DNA of 64,000 nt from Pseudobacter sp. (lineage in GTDB: Bacteria; Bacteroidota; Bacteroidia; Chitinophagales; Chitinophagaceae). Below, piece after piece: positions 43,581 through 51,984 of this stretch. Every line of letters starts with the position of its first letter. The first letter of the stretch is position 1. A program made the position numbers and the translations under genes. The DNA is taken from positions 558,001 through 622,000 of the forward strand of contig JAFIGX010000022.1 of the NCBI GenBank assembly GCA_017849455.1, written 5' to 3'. A model generated the notes under the pieces. That model ran no database searches, was not told the DNA's origin, and was given only the letters and a program-made list of their open reading frames with translations.

Positions 43581-44636
43581 ATGGTCAAGAACGATACATC
43601 TGTTTCCCTTCGGGAAAAGCTACTGCACCTGATCGATACCAGAACGAAACCACCCGGATCGCTCGGTATGCTGGAGGATATTGCCTTGCAGGTAGGACTG
43701 ATCCAGCAGTCGGCCCACCCGGCTATCGTCGATCCGCACATCGTGGTATTCGCCGGTGATCATGGTATTGCAGCTACCGGATTGGTGAATCCCTATCCGC
43801 AGGAAGTGACCGCGCAGATGGTATTGAACTTCCTCAGCGGTGGTGCAGCCATCAATGTATTTTGCCGTCAGCATTCCATTGGGCTTAAAGTGGTGGATGC
43901 CGGTATCAATTTCGAATGGAACAACACACTCACCAATGAACACTTCATCCATGCCAGGATGGGCCCCGGCACTGCCAACTATCTCGATGGCCCGGCAATG
44001 CAGCCCGGAATAGCTGAAAGAGCGATCGACGAAGGGAAAAAGATCGTGGATAAAATAGCCGACAGCGGATGCAATTGCATTGGCTTCGGGGAGATGGGGA
44101 TCGGGAACAGTTCTTCAGCAGCTTTATTGATGGCCTCCATTACAGGCATCCCTATCGAAGAATGCGTGGGAAGAGGTACTGGTGTCAATAACGATCAACT
44201 ACAAACGAAAATACGAACACTGAGAAAAGTATATGATCTCAGGCAATTGGACTCCGTGAATGAAAAACCGCTTGAATTGTTGAAGCAGGTAGGAGGTTTC
44301 GAGATCGCCATGATGACAGGCGCCTATCTTCAGGTAGCAGCGCGAAGGATGGTGATCGTGGTGGATGGGTTCATTGCCAGTGCAGCCCTGCTGGTGGCGC
44401 AATCGATCGAACCCTCCATACCGGACAATTGTATCTTTGCGCATACCAGTGGCGAACAGGGACATGAAAAAATGCTTCGGCACCTGAAAGCCAGGCCCCT
44501 ATTGAATTTGGGAATGCGACTGGGTGAAGGCACCGGTGCGGCCCTGGCGATACCATTGGTGCGGTCGGCCGTGAACTTCCTTCGGGAGATGGCCAGTTTC
44601 GACAGTGCAGGGGTCAGCGATAAAGATCAGCAATGA
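43581..44636 (+). CDS. cobT: Nicotinate-nucleotide-dimethylbenzimidazole phosphoribosyltransferase
   Basis: 351 residues from ATG 43581. Characteristic are TKPPGSLGMLEDIALQVGL, VVFAGDHGIAATGLVNPYPQ, GGAAINVFCRQHSIGLKVVD, FGEMGIGNSSSAALLMASIT, and the C-terminal LGMRLGEGTGAALAIPLV with the catalytic Glu. CobT activates the lower-ligand base as alpha-ribazole phosphate. Its TGA overlaps the cobS ATG (ATGA), translational coupling. Confidence 0.96.
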   Translation: MVKNDTSVSLREKLLHLIDTRTKPPGSLGMLEDIALQVGLIQQSAHPAIVDPHIVVFAGDHGIAATGLVNPYPQEVTAQMVLNFLSGGAAINVFCRQHSIGLKVVDAGINFEWNNTLTNEHFIHARMGPGTANYLDGPAMQPGIAERAIDEGKKIVDKIADSGCNCIGFGEMGIGNSSSAALLMASITGIPIEECVGRGTGVNNDQLQTKIRTLRKVYDLRQLDSVNEKPLELLKQVGGFEIAMMTGAYLQVAARRMVIVVDGFIASAALLVAQSIEPSIPDNCIFAHTSGEQGHEKMLRHLKARPLLNLGMRLGEGTGAALAIPLVRSAVNFLREMASFDSAGVSDKDQQ

Positions 44637-45454
44637 ACTACATGAAAAAAGAATTAAGGATATTTTTTACGGCCATGATGTTCCTCACGCGACTGCCTGT
44701 GCCGTCATTTACCGACCATTCGCAGGAATACCTGGAGCGCTCGGCCAAATATTTTCCGTTGATCGGGTGGATCGTGGCCGGGATCAGTGGCCTTATCTTC
44801 ATCGTCATCAACAAATACATCGGGCAGGACCTGGCCATCCTGGCCTCTATCATTGCCGGTATCCTGACCACCGGCGCATTGCATGAAGACGGCTTTGCCG
44901 ATTGTTGTGATGCTTTTGGCGGTGGCTGGACAAAAGAAAAAATCCTGGCCATCATGAAAGACAGCCGGCTGGGCACCTTTGGCGTAACGGGGCTTGTAGG
45001 TATCCTTGCCGCGAAATTCATGTTGCTGAAGGAACTGCCGGCATTCATGCCCGACCTGGAAGATCCTTCTGCCAATATTCTCTTTGCCTATAAAGATTTT
45101 TTGCTGATCCTGGTAGCGGCCCATGCCTGCAGCCGGTTGATGAGCGTGCTGACGATCCGCTTCTTCGACTATGCCACCGATCCCGATAGCAGCAAATCGA
45201 AACCGGTTACCAATCGTAAACCCGATATCTCCTTACTCGTTGTCGCTTCCGCCTTCGCACTGCTGCCTTTTCTTTTCCTCAACTGGCATTTCCTGTTGGC
45301 CTTAGTGCCGGTGATGCTGGTATCTTATCAACTGGGACTATATTTCAGGAAATGGATCGGCGGTTATACAGGCGATTGCCTGGGCGCCATTCAGCAGGTG
45401 AGTGAAATTGTTTTTTATCTTGGTGTCCTGATCATCTGGCGATATATTGTATAA
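44633..45454 (+). CDS. cobS: Adenosylcobinamide-GDP ribazoletransferase (cobalamin synthase)
   Basis: 273 residues, polytopic. Hallmarks are FFTAMMFLTRLPVPSF, RSAKYFPLIGWIVAGISGL, GALHEDGFADCCDAFGGGWT with the Asp-rich metal site, and MKDSRLGTFGVTGLVGILAA; the C-terminus holds YTGDCLGAIQQVSEIVFYLG. It joins adenosylcobinamide-GDP to alpha-ribazole (phosphate) in the inner membrane. It overlaps cobT and is followed 2 bases later by cobC. Confidence 0.96.
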   Translation: MNYMKKELRIFFTAMMFLTRLPVPSFTDHSQEYLERSAKYFPLIGWIVAGISGLIFIVINKYIGQDLAILASIIAGILTTGALHEDGFADCCDAFGGGWTKEKILAIMKDSRLGTFGVTGLVGILAAKFMLLKELPAFMPDLEDPSANILFAYKDFLLILVAAHACSRLMSVLTIRFFDYATDPDSSKSKPVTNRKPDISLLVVASAFALLPFLFLNWHFLLALVPVMLVSYQLGLYFRKWIGGYTGDCLGAIQQVSEIVFYLGVLIIWRYIV

Positions 45455-45456
45455 TT

Positions 45457-46059
45457 ATGAGCATTTACCTGGTACGACATACGGCCCCAGAGATCGAAAA
45501 AGGCACTTGTTATGGGCAGGCCGATATCGATGTATTGGCGAGTTTCCATGAAGAAGCTTCGGTCATCCGGCAGCACCTGCCTGCAGGAATGGCAACGGTC
45601 TATTCAAGTCCGCTACAGCGATGCCGTAAGCTGGCGGAGCATTTGTTCCCGGACACTGACATCAACCTGGAGGCCGATCTGAAAGAGATCGATTGTGGTG
45701 AATGGGAACTCAGGCGATGGGATGATATTCCGCGTGAAGTGGTAAATCCCTGGATGAATGATTTTGTGAACGTGCGGATACCGGGTGGCGAAAGCTATGT
45801 AGACCTCTACGATCGTGTGGTGAGGAGCTTTGAAAAGATCGCTGCTTCGGAATTGCCGGCTGTGATCGTCAGTCATGGTGGCGTAATCAGGAGCATCCTC
45901 GCTCACATCACACAAACTCCATTGAAAGATTCTTTTTCCGCGTTTTCACTTCATTATGGCTGTGTGGTCAGGATCGACATGCAGGAAACAGGAAGGCCAT
46001 ACCATTTGCTCTCCAATATTGCTACTGCCAAAGAGCAGCATAAGCCCAGTCAACTGTAG
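45457..46059 (+). CDS. cobC: Alpha-ribazole-5'-phosphate phosphatase family (histidine phosphatase)
   Basis: 200 residues of the histidine phosphatase branch: MSIYLVRHTAPEIEKGTCYG with the RH phosphohistidine motif, VYSSPLQRCRKLAEHL, DLKEIDCGEWELRRWDDIPR and VIVSHGGVIRSILAHI with the second His. CobC removes the phosphate from alpha-ribazole or cobalamin phosphate. Assignment rests on cob-operon position as well as sequence. Last gene of the cobalamin run. Confidence 0.9.
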   Translation: MSIYLVRHTAPEIEKGTCYGQADIDVLASFHEEASVIRQHLPAGMATVYSSPLQRCRKLAEHLFPDTDINLEADLKEIDCGEWELRRWDDIPREVVNPWMNDFVNVRIPGGESYVDLYDRVVRSFEKIAASELPAVIVSHGGVIRSILAHITQTPLKDSFSAFSLHYGCVVRIDMQETGRPYHLLSNIATAKEQHKPSQL

Positions 46060-46111
46060 ACGGCTTGTTCCTTCTCCCGTAAACCTGTAACTTGTACGGA
46101 AAACCAATGCT

Positions 46112-46690
46112 ATGATCATATCGGTGGACGCATTGATAACCGTTACCTTCACATTATTCGCGGTAATCGATATCATCGGTTCCATTCCTTTGCTGATCTC
46201 CCTCAAACAAAAAATGGGTGGCATTCATGAATGGCGGGCCACCCTGATCTCCGGTGGATTGATGGTGCTATTCCTGCTGGTGGGCCAGAAATTCCTGGGT
46301 GTTTTGGGACTGGACGTGGAATCATTTGCCGTTGGCGGATCGATCGTGATCTTTATCCTTGGACTGGAAATGGTATTGGGTATCGAATTCTTTAAATCAG
46401 ATGGCGATGCGAAATCAGGAACGGTGGTGCCGATCGCATTCCCCCTGATAGCGGGATCGGGCACGCTGACCACTATCATATCTCTGCGGGCCAACTATTC
46501 AACCCTCACGGTCCTTGTAGGCATTTTGATCAATCTGATCATTGTTTTCCTCGTTTTGAAATCCTTGAACTATATTGCGAAACTTTTGGGCCATGCAGGA
46601 TTATTGGCGGTGAGAAAGTTTTTTGGCGTAATTTTGCTGGCCATTGCCGTAAAGATCTTTGCGAGCAATGTGGGTGTGCTGATCAAATGA
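46112..46690 (+). CDS. MarC-family membrane protein
   Basis: 192 residues with six transmembrane helices, two three-helix halves. Family-like stretches are FTLFAVIDIIGSIPLLISLK near the N-terminus, LGLEMVLGIEFF, PIAFPLIAGSGTLTTIISLR and a C-terminal VILLAIAVKIFASNVGVLIK. MarC proteins are inner-membrane proteins of unknown function (not, as once thought, multidrug resistance). Same strand as the cob genes, 52 bases behind; not clearly part of them. Confidence 0.9.
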   Translation: MIISVDALITVTFTLFAVIDIIGSIPLLISLKQKMGGIHEWRATLISGGLMVLFLLVGQKFLGVLGLDVESFAVGGSIVIFILGLEMVLGIEFFKSDGDAKSGTVVPIAFPLIAGSGTLTTIISLRANYSTLTVLVGILINLIIVFLVLKSLNYIAKLLGHAGLLAVRKFFGVILLAIAVKIFASNVGVLIK

Positions 46691-46710
46691 GTACACTCAG
46701 TGTTTTTTCC

Positions 46711-46782
46711 GGCCTCGTAGTACAATGGATAGTATAAGAGTTTCCGAAGCTCCAGATACAGGTTCGATTCCTGTCGAGGCTA
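46711..46782 (+). tRNA. tRNA-Arg (anticodon CCG)
   Basis: A 72-base cloverleaf: acceptor ggcctcg/cgaggct (first pair G-U), D arm gtac/gtat, anticodon loop ttccgaa with CCG at 46744-46746, and T arm acagg-ttcgatt-cctgt. The anticodon stem has one mismatch at its base. CCA is not encoded (3' ccg). It is the last ordinary gene before the accessory stretch. Confidence 0.9.
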
Positions 46783-46787
46783 CCGGA

Positions 46788-46829
46788 GGGGATTCAGCTT
46801 AAGCTAATAGCTTGGTCCCTTTTTCTTTT
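46788..46829 (+). terminator. Possible terminator after the tRNA
   Basis: ggga (46789-46792) pairs with tccc (46816-46819), and inside it aagct (46801-46805) pairs with agctt (46809-46813). A run of mostly T follows (46820-46829). Weak outer stem, good tail. Confidence 0.4.
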
Positions 46830-47069
46830 CTTCTGAAACACTTTGCTGGCCTGCAATCGGACAAAATACTGAATTAATTTTTATGATTCTCAGTGGAAAA
46901 TGAGAAGGGACGCGCCAGCTAGTCAAATTCATCCTTTTCTTTAGTAAGTTTCGCCATCATGAATGCGCAGACACGTGACGGATTGGGTGAACTACTAATT
47001 TAATTATTGGAGCTTAACTATCAAAGAGAAGGTTGAATTGGAGGATAAGGTAAAGGGCTGGGTAAAGTG

Positions 47070-47281
47070 TTAGTCTAGGTCTTTCACTTCGCTAGGAGTT
47101 CCTAGTTTTTCAAAGATGATTTTCACTTGTAAGGGTGTATAGTAATTTCCGACTCTGATACCGATGGCTTTACTGTATGCTTTAACCAATTGCCCATTGT
47201 TCTGCGTTTGATACCACAGATTGCAGCTAGTTCTTTAATATTGTATGGTTTGATAAGTAAACCGTGTGACTTGATTGTCAT
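47070..47281 (-). pseudogene. Frameshifted small helix-turn-helix gene
   Basis: From ATG 47281 the first frame gives MTIKSHGLLIKPYNIKELA, then AICGIKRRTMGNWLK, an HTH-like start. The continuation IGIRVGNYYTPLQVKIIFEK, LGTPSEVKDLD is in another frame and ends TAA at 47070. The total is 212 bases, one short of 71 codons, and adding one A in ttaaag near WLK restores one frame. It resembles small Bacteroidota DNA-binding proteins with a YYTPxQVxxIFExLG tail (from memory). Either a real one-base loss or a read error. Confidence 0.55.
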
Positions 47282-47557
47282 AATAACCGCTTTAAGATTT
47301 TTAAATTTAGGCGTAGGATAGGTTTGTACACAGCGCTATTGATTTTTCTCCAGTAACCGGTGGATAAGCTGACAATAACAGAGGTGCTGATAATTATTGA
47401 GATCAGTTCGAAAAGGTCCTGTTACTGTTAGGAAATCCAAATAAACGGTTCCTGTCGGTATTTAATAATTTTAATAAAAACGTTATGAATTGAGTGTGAG
47501 AAGTCGATCCTGAAACGCTGGATAAGGCGGATTTCGTAATTTATTACAATACTATCC

Positions 47558-48148
47558 TCAGCTTTTTGCAGCCGCTTTGCTTCTGTTGATGGCCCGCTGG
47601 TTGTACTTTTTGATCAGGGCCCTGATGGTTTTAATACTGAAATTTTCTGCCTGCTCAAATTCCTTCTGCATATCCGGATCATCGGAAAGCAATTGCAGCA
47701 ATGCCTCCTTCCTGGCTTTACGGCTGCCCCAAAAGGAATTTGTTTTCACGTCCAGCAGGAGGGAGTCATCTTTGGTAGCATACCAAGAGGTGGTGCTCAG
47801 GGTAGCACCGGTGTTGTTGGTGCCCTGTGATACATAAAATTCGTACAATCGGATTCGTCCGTCCTCAAGGGTAAAGCACCATTGCTTGTTTTCCCGGCCG
47901 GGAACGGGAAGAGCCCTGTACAAAGAGCTGTCCCTGCCAACATAATAGGATTTGTGCTCAGCCACTTTTATCTTGATCTTCTCTTCGCCAACAAGGAACA
48001 CTAATTGAAACAAGTTTTTCCTGAATTTACCCCATGTAGTATCCCCCTGAACGGTTACCAAGTAATCAAGCGGTTGTTCCTGCGCATGCAGCGATATGAC
48101 CAATAGCTGAAGAAGGAAAAGAATGATCAGCGATCTGAAATTTTTCAT
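47558..48148 (-). CDS. Secreted protein of unknown function
   Basis: 196 residues from ATG 48148; a longer start (48175) adds only nine residues ahead of the signal. The signal peptide is MKNFRSLIILFLLQLLVISL, ending HAQ. Mature part: YLVTVQGDTTWGKFRKNLFQ, a beta-rich middle, LLLDVKTNSFWGSRKARKEA and a basic helical tail (YNQRAINRSKAAAKS). The opening 'vtvqGDTtwGk' pattern is common in small Bacteroidota exported proteins of unknown role. No operon partner; sits alone in the gene-poor stretch. Confidence 0.6.
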   Translation of the reverse strand: MKNFRSLIILFLLQLLVISLHAQEQPLDYLVTVQGDTTWGKFRKNLFQLVFLVGEEKIKIKVAEHKSYYVGRDSSLYRALPVPGRENKQWCFTLEDGRIRLYEFYVSQGTNNTGATLSTTSWYATKDDSLLLDVKTNSFWGSRKARKEALLQLLSDDPDMQKEFEQAENFSIKTIRALIKKYNQRAINRSKAAAKS

Positions 48149-48366
48149 GGTATTGCAAATTACATCTCCATCCATTATTATCGAAAAAATATTTCCCTCC
48201 TTAAAAACATTATACGCAAATTAATGGACCGGCTGGAAGCTCTCCAAAATTCAATAAATACATAAACAGGTTTATCGCCAATTGCAGCGATTTTAAGAAA
48301 GACCAACAGCCGTTTTTGTCGGCCTTTTACAATACCTCCATGTTATATAACAATTATTTTTAATAG

Positions 48367-48846
48367 TTGCGTCATTTCCGGCTCGCTTTTTTTGAGCGGA
48401 ATGGAATACAATTGCCAGAACCTGATAGAAAGTTAGCCGACCTTCTGAACAAAAAGGTAAGCTTGTTCAAATCATTATTTGATAAAAATATTGCCTTTTT
48501 CACGGATAATATACTGATTACCGAAGCCGGGTTAAAAGGAGCCCCTGCTAGCTCGATGCAGAACTGGCGGAAAGATCACGGTCAGTACATTGTTCAGGCG
48601 AATACACCTAATTATACGGATAATTTAAAATTTGCCGAAAGCGACTAGCTGGGAAAGCAGCTTGGCTATAAGAGTTTTGCCGCGTATTCGGTCGAAGATA
48701 AAGTGGCCCGCTATCCGACAATAGTATGGACGTTTGAGCATGATTTGATTGAGCAACTAACTGCAAAGGTCACTGTAGAATTGAGCGAATTAATGGCATT
48801 GAAACCGAAACTACCGCCTGCATCCGTTGATACTATTTATAAGTAG
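48367..48846 (+). pseudogene. Gene interrupted by an in-frame amber codon
   Basis: One frame runs from just after a TAG (TTG 48367) to TAG at 48844. It encodes FERNGIQLPEPDRKLADLLN, VSLFKSLFDKNIAFFTDNIL, and after an internal TAG (48646-48648) LGKQLGYKSFAAYSVEDKVA, RYPTIVWTFEHDLIEQLTAK. Both parts have protein-like composition and stay in frame, so the TAG is probably a late mutation. No ATG is present, so the 5' end is probably lost as well. Family not recognised. Confidence 0.5.
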
Positions 48847-48913
48847 GTATAATCGACAAATCGAACCGTTACCCTAATTTAATTCCAAATGTCCAAAATA
48901 TTGGCCCAATCTG

Positions 48914-49447
48914 ATGGATATCATGATAAGGCATAAGGAAAGGGTTTTATTGATCGAAATTGCTGTAATCCATTATGCAAGCCAGAAGAAAATGCGATTC
49001 CTGAGAGATGAAAATATCCCGGCTATTGAAATCGATGCAAAAAAACTTATTGCTCAACTTTACAACCGGCACGACTTTAAATTGACTGATTCCTTGTTCC
49101 AGAAAGAAATAATATCGGGTACTAAGCAGAAATACAGGTTGCATAATCCAAAAATGTCAGTGATAGACTCATTTTTAAAGGACACGCATGCTCGGCCCAA
49201 AGAAATTAAAATTGACTCCTATGGTTATCACTTCGTTGAGAATTGGCCTTTAGGAAAGAGAACCTGGAAGAGCGGTAGTAGAATGGGACAATCATACGCT
49301 CGCTGCGAAGATTGCAATAAATGCAGTCTATGTCTTTTAAGTTATGGATTATCTATAGATTTATATTGTTTAGGTCATTTAAGCGTAAATTTTTCCCAAA
49401 TTATCCAAAAAGCAAGGGAGCTTGTTTTTAGGACTAAAAATGAATAG
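48914..49447 (+). pseudogene. N-terminally truncated CoiA-like nuclease homologue
   Basis: 177 residues. The start MDIMIRHKERVLLIEIAVIH, then DENIPAIEIDAKKL, resembles the core beta-strands and helix of competence CoiA-like nucleases, where the motif normally continues upstream with an Asp ('PDVII...'). Here the frame stops after only about a dozen more codons upstream, so the first part is missing. The C-terminus has a Cys cluster (ARCEDCNKCSLCLLSYG). Family recognition is moderate. Possibly still translated, but unlikely active. Confidence 0.45.
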
Positions 49448-49466
49448 AAATGGAAGACTTCAGATA

Positions 49467-50459
49467 TCATGAAGCATCCTCCACTAGGGCTGTCCATTCT
49501 ATACTGGAAAGGCGTTGTTTTATTGTTTCAAGGATTTGTAAAATTTCCTCTGCCGCCGGAAAATCATCGCCGAAAACCATTGACCTGAATTGCCTCTGGT
49601 ACGAAATACTAATGCTTTTCCAAGTATCAGGAAGTGCTTTAAAAATCAGGGCTTCATTGGGATGATGTTTCAGCCATTGGTTATTCGACTTATAGCTGGC
49701 GATATCATCCTGCCCAACCTTCAGGAGCATTTGCACAAAACTGTCCGAATGGAAAAATTCAGAAAATTCGGGATAACGAAGCAACTGGTGCAAATCATAG
49801 GCATGACGGACTTTTTTGCCTAAATCCGCAACAGGGTTTTCCGTGTAGGAAAACCGCACAAGGCTCATGATCTTTTCGCAGATCGTCCGGGTCGGGTTCA
49901 GGACTTTTGCAGTAAAAGGCAACAGGCCGTATTCTTCCGCCAGCTTTTCCTGTCCTATGTTTTGCATCATCTCATAGATGAATGAACAGATCGGCATTTC
50001 CGTGTATGGCTCGAAATACCCCAGCCATGTCGCCTCAACGATAATCTTATCCCTGACTTGGCCATATTCGCCGGAAAAACGCTTGGGATATTCATGGGCC
50101 GTTTTTCTATTCATGCCCATTTTTACCGTCACTTCCGGTAGCTGGACTTCCGGCAATGCTCCGGCCACGATGGCGCTGATCGCCTTGATCTTGCTGGTCA
50201 GCTTGTTGTTTGACTCGCCCTCTCTTTTCAACACAACCAGATCAATATCCTCTGAAAACCGTTTTATCAGGCCGTAGCATTTTAATAGCGACGTGCCGCC
50301 TTTAAAAACGGTTTCGGAGCCTATGTCACTGTTGAATATTGTATGCAGCGCGAAAGTCACCCAATAGTCTTTTTCAATAAAGATTTCAGGGATGCCCTTT
50401 TCCTGCGCGGTAAATTGCGCAGCCTGCCTGAACAGTTCTTCGTTTTCGTGAAGTCTCAT
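49467..50459 (-). CDS. AbiEii/AbiGii-type nucleotidyltransferase toxin
   Basis: 330 residues, typical size. The N-terminus IFIEKDYWVTFALHTIFNSD, the nucleotide site FKGGTSLLKCYGLI (52-58) and RFSEDIDLVVLKRE with Asp71/Asp73 match the DNA-polymerase-beta-like fold of AbiEii/AbiGii toxins. TRTICEKIMSLVRFS follows later. Such toxins block growth by modifying tRNA or similar targets and mediate phage abortive infection in some hosts. Its start overlaps the stop of the upstream DUF6088 gene (ATGA), as expected for an antitoxin-toxin operon. Confidence 0.9.
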   Translation of the reverse strand: MRLHENEELFRQAAQFTAQEKGIPEIFIEKDYWVTFALHTIFNSDIGSETVFKGGTSLLKCYGLIKRFSEDIDLVVLKREGESNNKLTSKIKAISAIVAGALPEVQLPEVTVKMGMNRKTAHEYPKRFSGEYGQVRDKIIVEATWLGYFEPYTEMPICSFIYEMMQNIGQEKLAEEYGLLPFTAKVLNPTRTICEKIMSLVRFSYTENPVADLGKKVRHAYDLHQLLRYPEFSEFFHSDSFVQMLLKVGQDDIASYKSNNQWLKHHPNEALIFKALPDTWKSISISYQRQFRSMVFGDDFPAAEEILQILETIKQRLSSIEWTALVEDAS

Positions 50460-51181
50460 TGTATATTCCAGTTTTCGGCGTTGGGGATGACATTTCCAGC
50501 CCCCGGTATCTTATACACGGTTATGGGATTGAGCGTCCTGCATATTTTATCGGCAAGGTCATTATCTCCCGTCTTTTCAAGCATAGACCCGACAAGAGCC
50601 TTTGTTGCGGAAGGATATTTCATCACCAGTTTCGTCATAGATTTTTTATCGGCAGACGGCAGGGCTTCGATCAGGCTGAACAGTCTGCGGTATGATGACG
50701 CAAAGGATGCGTCCGGTATTTTTTTGATATAGCGTATTGCATCCAGTATTTGCAGCAGCGGAATATTATCCTTCGTGATTTCGTTTTTCTGCCGGATAAA
50801 TGAGATCGCATATTTACCTCGTTTGAATTGAGGCCTGATGTCATTCCTGCCGATCTGTATCGTATTGCTGACCTGGGTGGTAAGCCCCAGCTTATTATAA
50901 ACCGAATAGCCCGTAAGATAGCCTTTTACTTTGCCGTCATCTTCAAGCAAGTCTTTCACAACCTGATACTGGTCCGGCTCCAATGTGCCGAATACGGTTT
51001 GCTCGGCTTTATAATATTTGCCCTTTGCCAATTTCGCTAGTTTTCCGGCGGTCACCATCCTGTTCAGGGCTTTAATAATCGCCTCCCGCTTGCCTGGCTC
51101 CTTCAAGAAATCCGTATAGGCGAAAACCTGCCCCGTGGGGAGTTTCTCTATCCGGTTTGTTATAAGCTCTGTGATTTTCAT
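50456..51181 (-). CDS. DUF6088/AbiEi-like antitoxin-regulator
   Basis: 241 residues. The N-terminal wing-helix reads MKITELITNRIEKLPTGQVF, then RMVTAGKLAKLAKGKYYK, as in AbiEi-type antitoxins; the C-terminal part (LTGYSVYNKLGLTTQVSNTI, IQIGRNDIRPQFKRGKY) matches DUF6088. AbiEi antitoxins bind inverted repeats in their own promoter. The inverted repeat at 51210-51241 lies 28 bases upstream of this start. Translationally coupled to the toxin gene. Confidence 0.85.
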   Translation of the reverse strand: MKITELITNRIEKLPTGQVFAYTDFLKEPGKREAIIKALNRMVTAGKLAKLAKGKYYKAEQTVFGTLEPDQYQVVKDLLEDDGKVKGYLTGYSVYNKLGLTTQVSNTIQIGRNDIRPQFKRGKYAISFIRQKNEITKDNIPLLQILDAIRYIKKIPDASFASSYRRLFSLIEALPSADKKSMTKLVMKYPSATKALVGSMLEKTGDNDLADKICRTLNPITVYKIPGAGNVIPNAENWNIQ

Positions 51182-51209
51182 GATTAAATCTTACAGGAAA
51201 GGCAACATG

Positions 51210-51241
51210 ATGTCCAGTTTATTTTATAAAAAACTGGACAT
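51210..51241. repeat. 32-bp inverted-repeat element, copy 1
   Basis: The core 51211-51240 starts tgtccagttt and ends aaactggaca, 10-bp arms around a 10-base AT centre. It is the exact reverse complement of copy 2 (51954-51983), and one flanking base on each side also matches. It lies just upstream of the DUF6088 start and overlaps the 3' end of the two-TM gene, whose last codons (M-S-S-F-L-stop) are encoded in it. Likely operator. Confidence 0.85.
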
Positions 51242-51904
51242 CTTATTATACTTTTTCTTTTTTGCTAACTCTTCTTTAATCTTTTCTTTCAAACCAATCT
51301 TGTTCAGTTTAGCGTGAAATCTCTGACCCATCGCTGAAATTTTATAAGCTATATTGGTTTTGCCCGGCAGGTTCTCATCTGGTTTATCAAATGCCTCTAC
51401 CAGACCAAATCCAACGAAAACAGGTGCAAGGGAGCCATATAGGTAGTGTCCATCATCAATATTGTCATAAAAATCAATGCCTTTTGTTAAGTACGGATAG
51501 TACAGAAAGAAAAGGTCCATTAAAGTGCCATCTGGAGGGTTTTGGCCCCACATTCTCATCCCTTGAGTTCGTACAGGCCATTTGTCTATAAGTAAAATAT
51601 TGTATAAGTCTTTAAAAACATAGTTGCCCATCTGTTCATCCCAGAATGGGTCTTTCCTTTTTCTGATAGCCTTTACTGAGAAAACAATAATGAAATACAA
51701 ACCTATTACCGATAATATCAAATAAATAGGGATTTTATATGATAACCTATTGATAATGAAGGTAAAGATATCATCCCAAGAGTAATTAGTAGCTTTAGCA
51801 GCAATTATCCCAGTCAGAAAAAGTATGCCTGCGGAAATGACCTTGCTCCAAACAGGATCTTTCCATATTTTCAGGAATATTTCTCTTGTTCTACGGAAGT
51901 CCAT
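51224..51904 (-). CDS. Two-TM membrane protein lying between inverted repeats
   Basis: 226 residues. A charged N-terminus (MDFRRTREIFLKIWKDPVWS) is followed by two helices (about 20-38, VISAGILFLTGIIAAKAT; about 58-76, YLILSVIGLYFIIVFSV), then a cytosolic domain of about 150 residues (VFKDLYNILLIDKWPVRTQG, GTLMDLFFLYYPYLTKGIDF, IDDGHYLYGSLAPVFVGFGL) and a Lys-rich tail. I know no family; the middle could be a winged helix. The last five codons lie inside repeat copy 1, and copy 2 lies about 50 bases before the start. It shares the strand with the AbiE-type operon. Confidence 0.6.
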   Translation of the reverse strand: MDFRRTREIFLKIWKDPVWSKVISAGILFLTGIIAAKATNYSWDDIFTFIINRLSYKIPIYLILSVIGLYFIIVFSVKAIRKRKDPFWDEQMGNYVFKDLYNILLIDKWPVRTQGMRMWGQNPPDGTLMDLFFLYYPYLTKGIDFYDNIDDGHYLYGSLAPVFVGFGLVEAFDKPDENLPGKTNIAYKISAMGQRFHAKLNKIGLKEKIKEELAKKKKYNKMSSFL

Positions 51905-51940
51905 AAAATCGGGTTTGTAACAAATAAGTTTTTGACATCA

Positions 51941-51948
51941 CAAATATA
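51941..51948 (-). promoter_or_regulatory. -7 promoter box (TATATTTG) of the two-TM gene
   Basis: Exact TAnnTTTG match on the minus strand, 36 bases before the ATG and 5 bases from repeat copy 2, which would cover the -33 region. Binding at the repeat should block this promoter. Confidence 0.55.
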
Positions 51949-51952
51949 CAAA

Positions 51953-51984
51953 ATGTCCAGTTTTTTATAAAATAAACTGGACAT
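51953..51984. repeat. 32-bp inverted-repeat element, copy 2
   Basis: Exact reverse complement of copy 1 over 51954-51983, plus one matching base each side. It lies upstream of the two-TM gene. No target-site duplication flanks the pair (left flank aacatg, right flank tttcgt), which argues against a simple transposon insertion. Confidence 0.85.

Noticed and set aside
51210..51984. Simple transposon/MITE reading of the inverted-repeat cassette
   Set aside because: No target-site duplication, no transposase, and both copies sit at regulatory positions; kept only as a minor alternative.
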